Shown here piece by piece: positions 16,791-24,857 of a DNA stretch of 32,129 nucleotides (position 1 is the stretch's first letter; the number at the start of each line of letters is the position of its first letter). Where the stretch lies: positions 1-32,129 of IMG/VR virus record IMGVR_UViG_3300042398_000302, one strand, 5' to 3'. Source of the DNA: a virus. The translations under genes and the position numbers were made by a program. The notes beneath the pieces are model-generated. The model searched no databases, had not been told where the DNA came from, and worked only from the letters and a program-made list of their open reading frames with translations.

Positions 16791-17204
16791 TTAGGGATTG
16801 AGTGGGAATGCTGACGAAGATCCGTCTGTGTTGTAAAATGGGAATGTAGCAGTTACTGAGACTACTGTTGTATTAGGTTCGATGCCAGGCGATGCTGACA
16901 AACCAGGACCTAGTTCAACACTATCTGCAATAAATTTCTTAAGTGCTTCAGGCGAACCCTCTGGAATAGACCCACCGCCACTCCCAGGCTCACCCTGTGG
17001 ACCTTGCGGACCTACCAAACTCGCTAACCATTCTTCTTCTGTTCCAACGAAACCGTTGGCTACTGCTATGTCATATGCTGAAGCACCAGCAGGACCTTGC
17101 GGACCTGTGGCACCTATTGGACCTTGCGGACCTGCGGGACCCTGTGGACCTTCAGGACCAGGAGTCTCACGCATCATTCTATATGTGTCTGGAAAACCTG
17201 CCAT
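16791..17204 (-). CDS. Short collagen-like fibre protein (137 residues)
   Basis: The N-terminus (MAGFPDTYRMMRETPGPEG) leads into short GPQGP runs split by SAYDIAVANGFVGTEEEWLASL, a motif often found in phage fibre proteins. A Gly/Ser linker and a helix (SPEALKKFIADSVELG) follow, then a C-terminal segment with TATFPFYNTDGSSSAFPL, which resembles the C-terminus of the 15759-16781 product. A good ribosome site (AAAGGAG) is present. It is too short to be a full fibre and may be a minor or linking piece of the fibre complex. Confidence 0.75.
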   Translation of the reverse strand: MAGFPDTYRMMRETPGPEGPQGPAGPQGPIGATGPQGPAGASAYDIAVANGFVGTEEEWLASLVGPQGPQGEPGSGGGSIPEGSPEALKKFIADSVELGPGLSASPGIEPNTTVVSVTATFPFYNTDGSSSAFPLNP

Positions 17205-17215
17205 GATTTTCTCCT

Positions 17216-17620
17216 TTACGCTGTTACTGTGATAGTGTATGTGACGCCACCGAACTCTGGATGTTCTGCAGTGCCCAAGTCTTGACAGACGACTTCTTTA
17301 GTTCCGTAAGACTTATAGGCATGAACCATAACGTTTCCGCCATATCCACCACCTTCGTTTGACGTGCTAGGACCATCCCAATCCCAGTAATAAGTACCAG
17401 AACCACCTACAGCAGTAAATTCGAATTCGCGACTGTTACCAGTCTTACGCCATAAAATGTTAGACAGAGGACCACCAGCAGCAGGAACAAGGTAGATGTC
17501 TTTCCAGACACCTCCAATGTTCACTTTAGCTGATGTCACAGGTTTCCATGCGCCACCGATGTTTACTTTATCAGGAGTGCCTTTTTTCCAGGCACCTCCA
17601 ACTTGAACAGCTATGGTCAT
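17216..17620 (-). CDS. Small virion protein with WK repeats and a PKD-like domain
   Basis: This is a 134-residue protein. The first 45 residues hold three near repeats of about 15 residues (VQVGGAWKKG, VNIGGAWKPV, VNIGGVWKDI), a pattern found in some phage virion proteins. The rest looks like one PKD fold: FEFTAVGGSGTYYWDWDG, then HAYKSYGTKEVVCQD, and a last strand YTITVTA. This gives the aromatic-D-G and H-x-Y...G...V landmarks of PKD. It is translationally coupled to the giant fibre, whose stop overlaps its start (ATGA). It is likely a surface-exposed accessory or adhesion protein of the fibre complex. Confidence 0.7.
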   Translation of the reverse strand: MTIAVQVGGAWKKGTPDKVNIGGAWKPVTSAKVNIGGVWKDIYLVPAAGGPLSNILWRKTGNSREFEFTAVGGSGTYYWDWDGPSTSNEGGGYGGNVMVHAYKSYGTKEVVCQDLGTAEHPEFGGVTYTITVTA

Positions 17621-20600
17621 GGTGTATACCTCACTAACAATGCGCCTTCAGGATAATCTGCAGCAGCAGGTTCAGTAGCTCCGTCAGCGACAGAAACTAT
17701 AGTTGCACCACCTTTAGAGTCTACATACTGTTTAGTAGCAGCCTGTAACGCTGTAGTAGGGTCTGCAGGTAACACAACAGGTACCAGTGATGTATGCTCA
17801 GTGGAATCAAATTTAAACTTTTGAGAGCCACCTGTGTAAACACCGATACCATTCCCAACTTTTGACATGTAACCGCCACCATTACCAAACTGAATTCCAA
17901 TGCCAGTAGCAGGAGTAATCAGAGGTTTGTAGGCATAGATACCTGTACTACTTGCAGCCAACAAATCTGTGGCACCAAACCTAAACGACACGCCACCGTT
18001 ACCAGTGAACAGCGAGTAGGTATTAGTAAAGTTCATTACTGTGCCAACAGGCATAGTGATTGGACCTGTAAGTGTACCACCAGCTAGTGGAAGGTAAGCA
18101 CCAGATGCGCCACCACCTGCCGCTACTTTGTCATCGACATACTTCTTAGACGCAGCATGCTCATCTAATGTAGGAGCCGTGAGGATTCTAAGTGGAACTG
18201 TTGCAGCGACATAGTCTTCGTTGAAACCTAAGACAGATTTTGTGCCATAACGGAGAGCAGTGCTTTGCAAAACGGCTTGGAAATTAAATCCATTGTCCAT
18301 CATGAAAGCAACAGCACCATCGCCTTTGACGTTGATAGGGCCAGTCATGTCTCCACCAGATGTTGGTAGATAGCCAGTTGGCTTTCCAACATACAGGAAA
18401 CCGTCAGTGCCTAACGTCGCAGTGTTGTCTGCATCAGCAGAAACTGCAGTAGGACCTGCGGGACCTTGAGGACCCTCTGGACCAGTAGCACCAGCAGCAC
18501 CAGCTTCGCCTTGTGGACCTGTAGGACCAACGATAGGACCAGCATTCTCAAACGCAGCAGCACCGTCATCCCAAACCCAAGCATCACCAGTCGAGTCGAT
18601 AATGTACATATCGCCTTGAGTAGCAGTAGCTGGCAAATCTCCAACAGTCGCTACACGACCTTTGAATGTGATACCCAAACCAGGAATGCCTTGGTCACCT
18701 TGGTCGCCCTTAGGACCAACTTCGCCTTGAGGACCAGCAGGACCTACTTCGCCATCAGCACCAGCAGGACCGACAGGACCCACTTCACCTTGCGGACCAG
18801 TATTTCCGATGTCACCTTTAGCACCAACGTCGCCTTGTGGACCGAGGTCACCTTTAGGACCCATAGGACCTTCAGCACCATCTTTACCGTCTGCGCCAGC
18901 AGGACCTTGTAAACCAGGAATGCCTTGAACACCTTCAGGACCTTGCGGACCAACGTCTCCAGTGTCACCTTTAGGACCAGCGACACCATCAGCACCAGCC
19001 GCACCAGTGTCACCTTTAGGACCAGCAACACCATCAGCGCCAGCGGGACCTGTATCGCCTTTAGGACCTTGTGGACCTTCTGCGCCAGTGTCGCCTTTAG
19101 GACCGACTTCGCCTTGAATACCTTGAGAGCCTTGAGGACCTGTTTCACCCTGTGGACCTACGATCTGACCAATGTCAATATACTGAGCATCTGTCTCAGA
19201 CCATGTATAGGCATTACCATCCTGATCCACTACATATGTGTCACCTTGAGTGGCACCAGTTGGTAAGTCTGCGACTGTAGGTACGTGACCTTTGAGGTTG
19301 ATACCCATGCCAGCAGGACCTTGCGGACCAGTAGCACCAGCAGGACCTTCGGCACCATCAGCACCAGCAGGACCTTGGACACCAGTTTCACCAATAGGAC
19401 CTTGAGGACCTGCGGGACCAACTGCACCATCTTTACCGTTTGTGCCAGCAGGACCTTGAGGACCTGTAGGACCAGCGGGACCTGTGTCACCTTTGGGACC
19501 GATTGGACCACGAGGACCAGCAGGACCTTGAGGACCAACGCTACCTTCGCCACCACCGCCACCAACGCCACCACCGACAGCAGTAATCATGAGTTGCCAT
19601 GCTTCGCCAGATGCAACTACAGCGTTTGCACTTAGAAACTCTTGAGGTGCTATGCCATTTGAATCTGTCTTGGCTACGTATAAACCATACGAATATGAAA
19701 CTACATCACCACGAGTGTATCCACGATTAGAATTCCACAGACCTTTGAAGTCATTGATAGGTAATTCATATGTGTCGTACTGAGTGAGCCACTGCTTTGT
19801 AACCATGTCCTGAATCATAGAGATCACAGGGAGATCGAAAGAAACTCTTGAACCGTCGCTCTTGACAAATGTTATCTCTTCAGATTCGTAGTCATAATGA
19901 GCGTCTAAGATTTCTGCGGCATCTAAACCTTTCTCGCCTTGGAGACCTGTAGGACCCATGTCACCTTTAGCACCACGTTCACCACGTTTTACTAATAGGT
20001 TCCAATCAGGTGTTGTACCAGGTTCACCACTTGGCTCAGATTTGTTTGCTATCCAAGCAGACCCCGACGACGAGATGACGACATCGAGTCTGTCATAAGT
20101 TGTATCAGCATTCCAAGCCTTACGAAACTCAAAGCCACGAAGAACGAGGCTGTAAGCTGTACTAGCACCAGGAATACTATCGCTATCTCTATTGGCGACA
20201 TAATATCTTCCATCATGTTCGACCCATGAACCAGCTTTGATAACTGTATCAGGAGTCCATTGTTGAACTTTAGATCTATTAACATTCTCGATAGCTTCAT
20301 CGAGTCTGATAGATTTATTTTGTACTGAATCGATAAATTGGTCAATCTCAGAGAGCTTCTCAGTGAAAATAGCAGATGTAGTATCAGCTACTTCTTGAGC
20401 TACCTGTAGACCAGCTTCGATAGACTTAGTCTTAGAGAATTCAAGTTCAGATTGGAAAGTTTCCATGTAGGAATCAACACTTGCCATCTTCTCTTGGAAC
20501 TCTGAGTCTGCAGCTTCAATAGCCATGGACACTTGAGTGTTCACAGCTTCGGCTGTCTCAGCGAGAAACTCTTGGATTGTCTTTTGGATTTCTGTAGGAT

Positions 20601-21603
20601 CAACCTTCAGAGACTCAATGAGTTCAGAGTCAGACTTGAACTTGTCGTAGAATAGATCTACATCAAAGTCCGCACCGTCACGACCATCAGCACCCTTGAT
20701 CATGCCTAGGTCAACTGTTTGACCATCTGACATCTCAATCGTGAGTTCGCCAGTTTCGGTAATCTCAAATGCTTTGATCGATAATCCCTCAGGACCTACT
20801 TCTCCTTGTGGACCTTGTTCGCCTTGAGGACCAACACTACCGCTGGGACCTGTTTCACCTTGTGCTCCGATGAGGCTTTTGACAAATTCGACGTCCAGAA
20901 TAAGTGCTGATTTGACTTCGTCAACTGACACAGAATTTCCGTTATCACCTTTTTCTCCTTGAGGACCAACTTCGCCTTGTAGACCTTGTTCACCTACTAG
21001 AGATTTTGTGAAAGTTTCATTCTCGAGCAGAGCTTTTGTAACTTCTTCAACAGTAACCGAGTCTCCTCGCTCACCTTGTAATCCTTGGAGACCAACTTCA
21101 CCTTGTAAACCTTGGTCACCCTTATCGCCTTTAACGGCTTGCAGGAACTCCTCATTGGCTTTGAGCACAGCGATCAACTCTTCAGCTGAGACCGCTTCGC
21201 CATCCTTACCATCAACGCCAGGAGCTCCGTCTAAACCTTTCTCACCAGGAATCCCTTGCTCGCCTGCGGGACCTTGAGGACCCTTCACAGCTTCTAAGAA
21301 TTCTTGGTCAGCTATCAATGAAGCCATAGCTTCTTCGACAGTAACTGACTTACCATCTTGACCAGCAGGACCAACATCACCCTTCTCACCGACTACAGAT
21401 GAGATGAATGATGTGTCCTCTAACAATGCAGACTTGATTTCTTCCGCACTGAGTAATTTCTCAGACGTTTTACTGGCTAATGCTCTAACCAACTCGATGT
21501 CAGCGAACGCTTCATCAATCTTAGACTGAAGTTGAGCTTTCTGCTGATCACTGTAGTCTTTCAGGTTTGTAGCAACCAGAACTAAAGACTTTTCGATATC
21601 CAT
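17617..21603 (-). CDS. Giant collagen-like tail fibre (1328 residues)
   Basis: Residues 1-50 are helical. Residues 51-275 hold five repeats of about 45 residues, each a short helical spacer (such as VSAEELIAVLKANEEFLQAV) followed by a collagen-like run. A coiled-coil region follows (about 310-460). Then come three modules with W...Y..GD.V...G.YYVA patterns, reminiscent of small carbohydrate-binding modules (near VQQWTPDTVIKAGSW, KAWNADTTYDRLDVV and GLWNSNRGYTRGDVV). A long collagen region (about 680-1080) is broken by two HGD/QGD-type globular modules. The C-terminus resembles T4-type fibre repeats, with YLPTSGGDMTGPI, DEHAASKKYVDDKV, YLPLAGGTLTGPI and ALQAATKQYVDSK. It is probably the main long fibre and lies directly after the portal gene. 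Confidence 0.85.
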   Translation of the reverse strand: MDIEKSLVLVATNLKDYSDQQKAQLQSKIDEAFADIELVRALASKTSEKLLSAEEIKSALLEDTSFISSVVGEKGDVGPAGQDGKSVTVEEAMASLIADQEFLEAVKGPQGPAGEQGIPGEKGLDGAPGVDGKDGEAVSAEELIAVLKANEEFLQAVKGDKGDQGLQGEVGLQGLQGERGDSVTVEEVTKALLENETFTKSLVGEQGLQGEVGPQGEKGDNGNSVSVDEVKSALILDVEFVKSLIGAQGETGPSGSVGPQGEQGPQGEVGPEGLSIKAFEITETGELTIEMSDGQTVDLGMIKGADGRDGADFDVDLFYDKFKSDSELIESLKVDPTEIQKTIQEFLAETAEAVNTQVSMAIEAADSEFQEKMASVDSYMETFQSELEFSKTKSIEAGLQVAQEVADTTSAIFTEKLSEIDQFIDSVQNKSIRLDEAIENVNRSKVQQWTPDTVIKAGSWVEHDGRYYVANRDSDSIPGASTAYSLVLRGFEFRKAWNADTTYDRLDVVISSSGSAWIANKSEPSGEPGTTPDWNLLVKRGERGAKGDMGPTGLQGEKGLDAAEILDAHYDYESEEITFVKSDGSRVSFDLPVISMIQDMVTKQWLTQYDTYELPINDFKGLWNSNRGYTRGDVVSYSYGLYVAKTDSNGIAPQEFLSANAVVASGEAWQLMITAVGGGVGGGGGEGSVGPQGPAGPRGPIGPKGDTGPAGPTGPQGPAGTNGKDGAVGPAGPQGPIGETGVQGPAGADGAEGPAGATGPQGPAGMGINLKGHVPTVADLPTGATQGDTYVVDQDGNAYTWSETDAQYIDIGQIVGPQGETGPQGSQGIQGEVGPKGDTGAEGPQGPKGDTGPAGADGVAGPKGDTGAAGADGVAGPKGDTGDVGPQGPEGVQGIPGLQGPAGADGKDGAEGPMGPKGDLGPQGDVGAKGDIGNTGPQGEVGPVGPAGADGEVGPAGPQGEVGPKGDQGDQGIPGLGITFKGRVATVGDLPATATQGDMYIIDSTGDAWVWDDGAAAFENAGPIVGPTGPQGEAGAAGATGPEGPQGPAGPTAVSADADNTATLGTDGFLYVGKPTGYLPTSGGDMTGPINVKGDGAVAFMMDNGFNFQAVLQSTALRYGTKSVLGFNEDYVAATVPLRILTAPTLDEHAASKKYVDDKVAAGGGASGAYLPLAGGTLTGPITMPVGTVMNFTNTYSLFTGNGGVSFRFGATDLLAASSTGIYAYKPLITPATGIGIQFGNGGGYMSKVGNGIGVYTGGSQKFKFDSTEHTSLVPVVLPADPTTALQAATKQYVDSKGGATIVSVADGATEPAAADYPEGALLVRYTP
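20779..21453 (-). repeat. Five alternating helix/collagen repeats in the giant fibre
   Basis: Five units of about 45 residues each begin with a helical spacer of the form V(S/T)xEEhxxALxxxxxFhxxhhG and continue with a collagen-like Gly-X-Y run. Representative spacers are VTVEEAMASLIADQEFLEAV, VTVEEVTKALLENETFTKSL and VSVDEVKSALILDVEFVKSL. The regular alternation would give a fibre with evenly spaced hinges or knobs. Confidence 0.75.
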
Positions 21604-21666
21604 ATTTATTCCTTAACATTATCGAGGTGGCGAGCCATAACTATACTAACGCCTGTTATTCATACT

Positions 21667-23094
21667 TCATCTGAAGACCCCTTTCAACATGAGGTCTAAT
21701 GCTTCCATGTCAATTTTAGCTTTGACAGGTTCTTTAACTTCTTCTTCATTTGGTGTGACTGGTGCTGGTTCTTCTTCGGACATAGCAGCTAGATCTGCAT
21801 CTATAAGGTCGTTCTCACGAGCATTAGCATCTGCAGCAATTTGAGCACTTTGTTCCATAGGTTGAATCTGAGATTGGGAAACCAACTCATCAGCAATACC
21901 AGGAACTGGAGGCATGTACAATCTAGCACGAGCTTCGTTCGGCTTCATGATACCATTTATGACCAAGCTCTTCAGCATGTCAGCTTTGTTGGCAACGTCG
22001 GCACGAGCCAAGTCACCAATATCTAACACCATCTCATCATACTTTTGCAATCTGAACGTGTGTTCAAATGCCATCTCAATGATCATACACACAGAGAGTA
22101 AACCTGTGGTGCGCCATCCGTACAAGAGTTGTTCAAGATTGTTATAAGTAACACCGACATTCTCACCTAACATAATAGGAGGAATACCAAATGCTTTTGC
22201 AATGTCTTTTGTGGTAAAGCTCAAGAGCTGTACAACTTGACTTTCATTCGCAGAAACTGACACAGGTTGGAAACGTAATCCATTCGAAAGAATAGGAGTT
22301 TCACCTTGCTTCATCTTCTGTGACATTTCATTCCAACGGTCTCGTAGGCGATTAGCCTGTTCAGCAGTTAGAGAAGCATCCGTTGTAAGTACACCAGAAG
22401 GTTGACCCTTGTTGGTGTGGAATGCCTCTTGACCAGCACGTAGGATTGAACCCAAGCCAATAGAGTTGGCATATGCGTGCAACGGTGGAAGAGCACGTAA
22501 AGGATTGCGAGGATCTACTTCAAAGCGACCGTGAACAACATATCGCTGAGGAATGTACATCGCACCCTTGTCGTCAGTCCAATCTCTCCAAGCTTCTCCA
22601 AGATGCTTAGTAGCTTCGTTGAAGTTTATTTGGTAGAAGATCGTACCGTCTTCAGCTGCAACCATTTGAAAATCATTGAGAGGATGTAAAGTTTTACCTT
22701 CATTTCCATCTTCTACATAACATGCAAACTCACCTTTGGTAAGTAAACCATCAATGATGACTCCAACCATCTCAGCCCATGACATATAAATGTTAGGTCT
22801 AAAGATAATCTTAGCGAGATCTGTATCATCGAAAGTTTCGAGCCAAGCACCTTCCCTGTTCTGTTGAACGTGATATGCTGGGACAGCCATCAGTGCTCTC
22901 TTATAGAGACTGATTGCAGCAGCGACATCAGGATTGTATGCTTTGCTCACACCAGGTGTGTAACCTTGTTGGAACCAACCAGGAGTAAATGTACTTGGGA
23001 AGTAACCTTCACGAGTATCCCACCCACCACCTGCTGATAATTCCTTTTCTTTGTCGGAAGCGACGAATGTCTTGATTCTATTGAGTAGTCCCAT
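21667..23094 (-). CDS. Portal protein (HK97-type)
   Basis: This 475-residue protein matches the usual length and layout of HK97-family portals. The N-terminus is MGLLNRIKTFVASDKE; an early helix region has NPDVAAAISLYKRALMAVP; the middle includes HTNKGQPSGVLTTDASLTAEQANRL; the crown/stem region has SFTTKDIAKAFGIPPIMLG and GVTYNNLEQ. The portal forms the DNA entry ring and motor docking site. The C-terminus after about residue 390 is Glu/Pro-rich and likely flexible. It has a strong ribosome site (GAAGGAGG). It lies downstream of the protease and capsid genes rather than upstream, and the gene after it is a fibre rather than a neck gene. Confidence 0.9.
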   Translation of the reverse strand: MGLLNRIKTFVASDKEKELSAGGGWDTREGYFPSTFTPGWFQQGYTPGVSKAYNPDVAAAISLYKRALMAVPAYHVQQNREGAWLETFDDTDLAKIIFRPNIYMSWAEMVGVIIDGLLTKGEFACYVEDGNEGKTLHPLNDFQMVAAEDGTIFYQINFNEATKHLGEAWRDWTDDKGAMYIPQRYVVHGRFEVDPRNPLRALPPLHAYANSIGLGSILRAGQEAFHTNKGQPSGVLTTDASLTAEQANRLRDRWNEMSQKMKQGETPILSNGLRFQPVSVSANESQVVQLLSFTTKDIAKAFGIPPIMLGENVGVTYNNLEQLLYGWRTTGLLSVCMIIEMAFEHTFRLQKYDEMVLDIGDLARADVANKADMLKSLVINGIMKPNEARARLYMPPVPGIADELVSQSQIQPMEQSAQIAADANARENDLIDADLAAMSEEEPAPVTPNEEEVKEPVKAKIDMEALDLMLKGVFR

Positions 23095-23118
23095 AGGGAT
23101 TCCTCCTTCCGATTATAG

Positions 23119-23697
23119 TTATACTGTTGGTGCTGGCTCTTCAGGTGTTGGCTCTGGAGTTGGCTCTGGAGTTGGCTCTACAACAGCAGCAGGAGCAACT
23201 ACAGTAATTGAAGTAGTGGCATTCTTGTTACCGTCGGCTGGAACAAATGTTACAGTGTAGGTGCCAGCAGCAGCGAATGTGTGACCCATCTGACCATCAG
23301 CAGCATTGGCTACTGGTTTGCCATCGCCAAAGTTGTATGTACCAGCTTTGCCTGTCGGTGTAGCGTCGAAATGATATTTCATCTGATCTACTTCATCAAC
23401 ACGAGATGCGATAGTGTAGGTGATGGTCGTTGGTGCTGTAAAGCCACCGTCTACACCAGCAGGTGTGCGAACACCAACCGTTGCCACTGAGAAATCTGCA
23501 GAGCTCGGAGCTGTTACAGGTGCTGCTGTGTTGTCTGGTGTAGGTGCTATTGCGAAATTGGTGCCTACCAGATCTAGACCATTCTTAGCTGCGACAAAAG
23601 TTTTAGCTTGGGTGGCACTTAGACCAATAATATTACCTGCATGCCATACGTTACCTTTTTTATCGGTAACTGGCTTTAGTGTTAAAATTGCTTTCAT
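23119..23697 (-). CDS. PKD-domain protein next to portal (192 residues)
   Basis: The N-terminal part (MKAILTLKPVTDKKGNVWHAG and LSATQAKTFVAAKNGLDLV) looks like a small virion-attachment module. Residues about 85-170 form a PKD-like unit introduced by TYTIASRVDEVDQ, with GTYNFGDGKP, then MGHTFAAAGTYTVTFVPADG. The FGDG, H-T-F and G-x-Y-x-V landmarks are closer to classical PKD than the repeats in the 1362-residue protein, but the introduction and ending match its outer units. The C-terminus is a Pro/Glu/Thr linker (EPTPEPTPEPTPEEPAP). Its start follows the stop of the small gene as TAAATG. It may be a head or neck decoration; that is inference. Confidence 0.72.
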   Translation of the reverse strand: MKAILTLKPVTDKKGNVWHAGNIIGLSATQAKTFVAAKNGLDLVGTNFAIAPTPDNTAAPVTAPSSADFSVATVGVRTPAGVDGGFTAPTTITYTIASRVDEVDQMKYHFDATPTGKAGTYNFGDGKPVANAADGQMGHTFAAAGTYTVTFVPADGNKNATTSITVVAPAAVVEPTPEPTPEPTPEEPAPTV

Positions 23698-23865
23698 TTA
23701 TTCTTCTCCTTGATTGGAATTGGTTTCTTCATCTTCGTCTGCGTAAACTCCGCATCCAGATGAGACGATAGCGAGAGCTAAAGCTGGTGGAACAGTATAG
23801 AACTCATCAGCTAGAAACTTTTGATTTTGTAATGTAACGGACTTGCCGAGATAAACTTCACGCAT
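23698..23865 (-). CDS. Small protein of unknown function between nrdB and the PKD gene
   Basis: I prefer the ATG at 23865-23863, giving 55 residues (MREVYLGKSVTLQNQKFLAD and onward). It overlaps the nrdB stop by 8 bases and has GGGGAG upstream. A longer version starting at 23943 (81 residues) would run 86 bases into nrdB. The middle is hydrophobic (PPALALAIVSSGCGVYA), and the end is very acidic (DEDEETNSNQGEE). No family is recognised. Tight linkage on both sides suggests it is expressed with the portal-proximal genes. Confidence 0.6.
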   Translation of the reverse strand: MREVYLGKSVTLQNQKFLADEFYTVPPALALAIVSSGCGVYADEDEETNSNQGEE

Positions 23866-24856
23866 GTTGTGGAACAGCTCCCCAAACATCGCTCCAAGAA
23901 CCTGACAAGGCTCCTTTAGCATAGTCTGTAACTCGACCTTCAAAGAAGTTTCCGTGTACAGGTGCGTTGATCATCTCTTCTACCCATGGTAATGGATTCT
24001 TCTTGCGTTTGAAGATGCCCTTCAGTCCTAGAGAAATCAAGCGTCTGTCCGCAATGTAGCGAATATATTCTTTGACTTCTGCGGCTTTGAGATTCCTCAT
24101 ATCCATACCGTTGAATGATAAATCAATAAACTTATCCTCTAGTTCTACCATCTTCTCAGCGATAGAATAGATTTTAGATTTCAGCTCATCGTTCCAAATC
24201 TCAGGATTTTCTTTAATGTATTCTTTGAATAGTTTCATCATGTTCTCAGTGTGCATTGTCTCATCGACAATAGACCAAGTAATGATCTGTCCCATTCCCT
24301 TCATGAGTCCGTTGCGTGGAAAATTCAGCAACATGATAAATGAAGAGAACAACTGCATACCCTCAGTGAAAGCTGAGAATACAGCAATGTGCTCTGCATG
24401 TGATGCGACAGTACCATTCTTAGAGGAAATCTCGAGAACGTAATCGTGCTTGTCCTTCATCTCCTGATACTCTAGGAATTGATTGTAGGTGCTCTCAGGT
24501 AATCCGAGAGTTTCAATCAAATGAGAGTATGCGGCAATGTGTAGTGCTTCCCTAGCAGAGAACCCGAGCAACATCATTCGGACTTCTGGTTGTGGGAAGT
24601 ATGGAAGATAATTCTTCACATATGCACCAGCGACATCAATGTCACCCTGTGTGAAGAACCTGAAGATGTTCGTGAGGAACTGCTTCTCTTCTTTACTTAG
24701 TTTCTTCTTCCAGTCTTGCACGTCTTCTGCCATAGGGACTTCAGAGTGAAGCCAATGAGCTTGTTCGTGTTTCAACCAAGCGTCATAAGCCCATGGGAAT
24801 GAGAAAGGTTTAAAATATTGTCGCTCATCGGTTAATTTGAGATGGGGTTGTTTCAT
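23858..24856 (-). CDS. nrdB: Ribonucleotide reductase class I, small (radical) subunit
   Basis: NrdB carries the di-iron centre and tyrosyl radical that NrdA uses to make deoxyribonucleotides. Starting at the ATG at 24856 (332 residues), likely metal ligands are an Asp in QGDIDVAG (72 or 74), Glu103 and His106 in AREALHIAAY, Glu165 in AFTEGMQ, and Glu199 and His202 in VDETMHTE. Tyr110 stands where the radical tyrosine is expected. A longer GTG start four codons upstream is possible, but the ATG has GAAGG at good distance and lies one base after the nrdA stop. The subunit would supply dNTPs for phage replication. Placement inside the structural operon is unusual. Confidence 0.92.
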   Translation of the reverse strand: MKQPHLKLTDERQYFKPFSFPWAYDAWLKHEQAHWLHSEVPMAEDVQDWKKKLSKEEKQFLTNIFRFFTQGDIDVAGAYVKNYLPYFPQPEVRMMLLGFSAREALHIAAYSHLIETLGLPESTYNQFLEYQEMKDKHDYVLEISSKNGTVASHAEHIAVFSAFTEGMQLFSSFIMLLNFPRNGLMKGMGQIITWSIVDETMHTENMMKLFKEYIKENPEIWNDELKSKIYSIAEKMVELEDKFIDLSFNGMDMRNLKAAEVKEYIRYIADRRLISLGLKGIFKRKKNPLPWVEEMINAPVHGNFFEGRVTDYAKGALSGSWSDVWGAVPQHA

Positions 24857-24857
24857 G

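Noticed and set aside
18466-18912. Long plus-strand open frames rich in Arg, Thr, Ser and Leu across the fibre genes
   Set aside because: They are antisense or alternate-frame readings of Gly-X-Y codons, which create repetitive stop-free frames. They lack ribosome sites and lie wholly inside strong minus-strand genes.
18411-19574. Regularly repeated GGACCTTGAGGACC-type DNA, superficially like a direct-repeat array or CRISPR
   Set aside because: The repeats have a 9-base codon period and encode GPQGP-type collagen triplets. There are no unique spacers of constant length.
23866-23943. Longer 81-residue version of the small gene after nrdB
   Set aside because: It needs 86 bases of overlap with nrdB; a start with only 8 bases of overlap and GGGGAG upstream is available.
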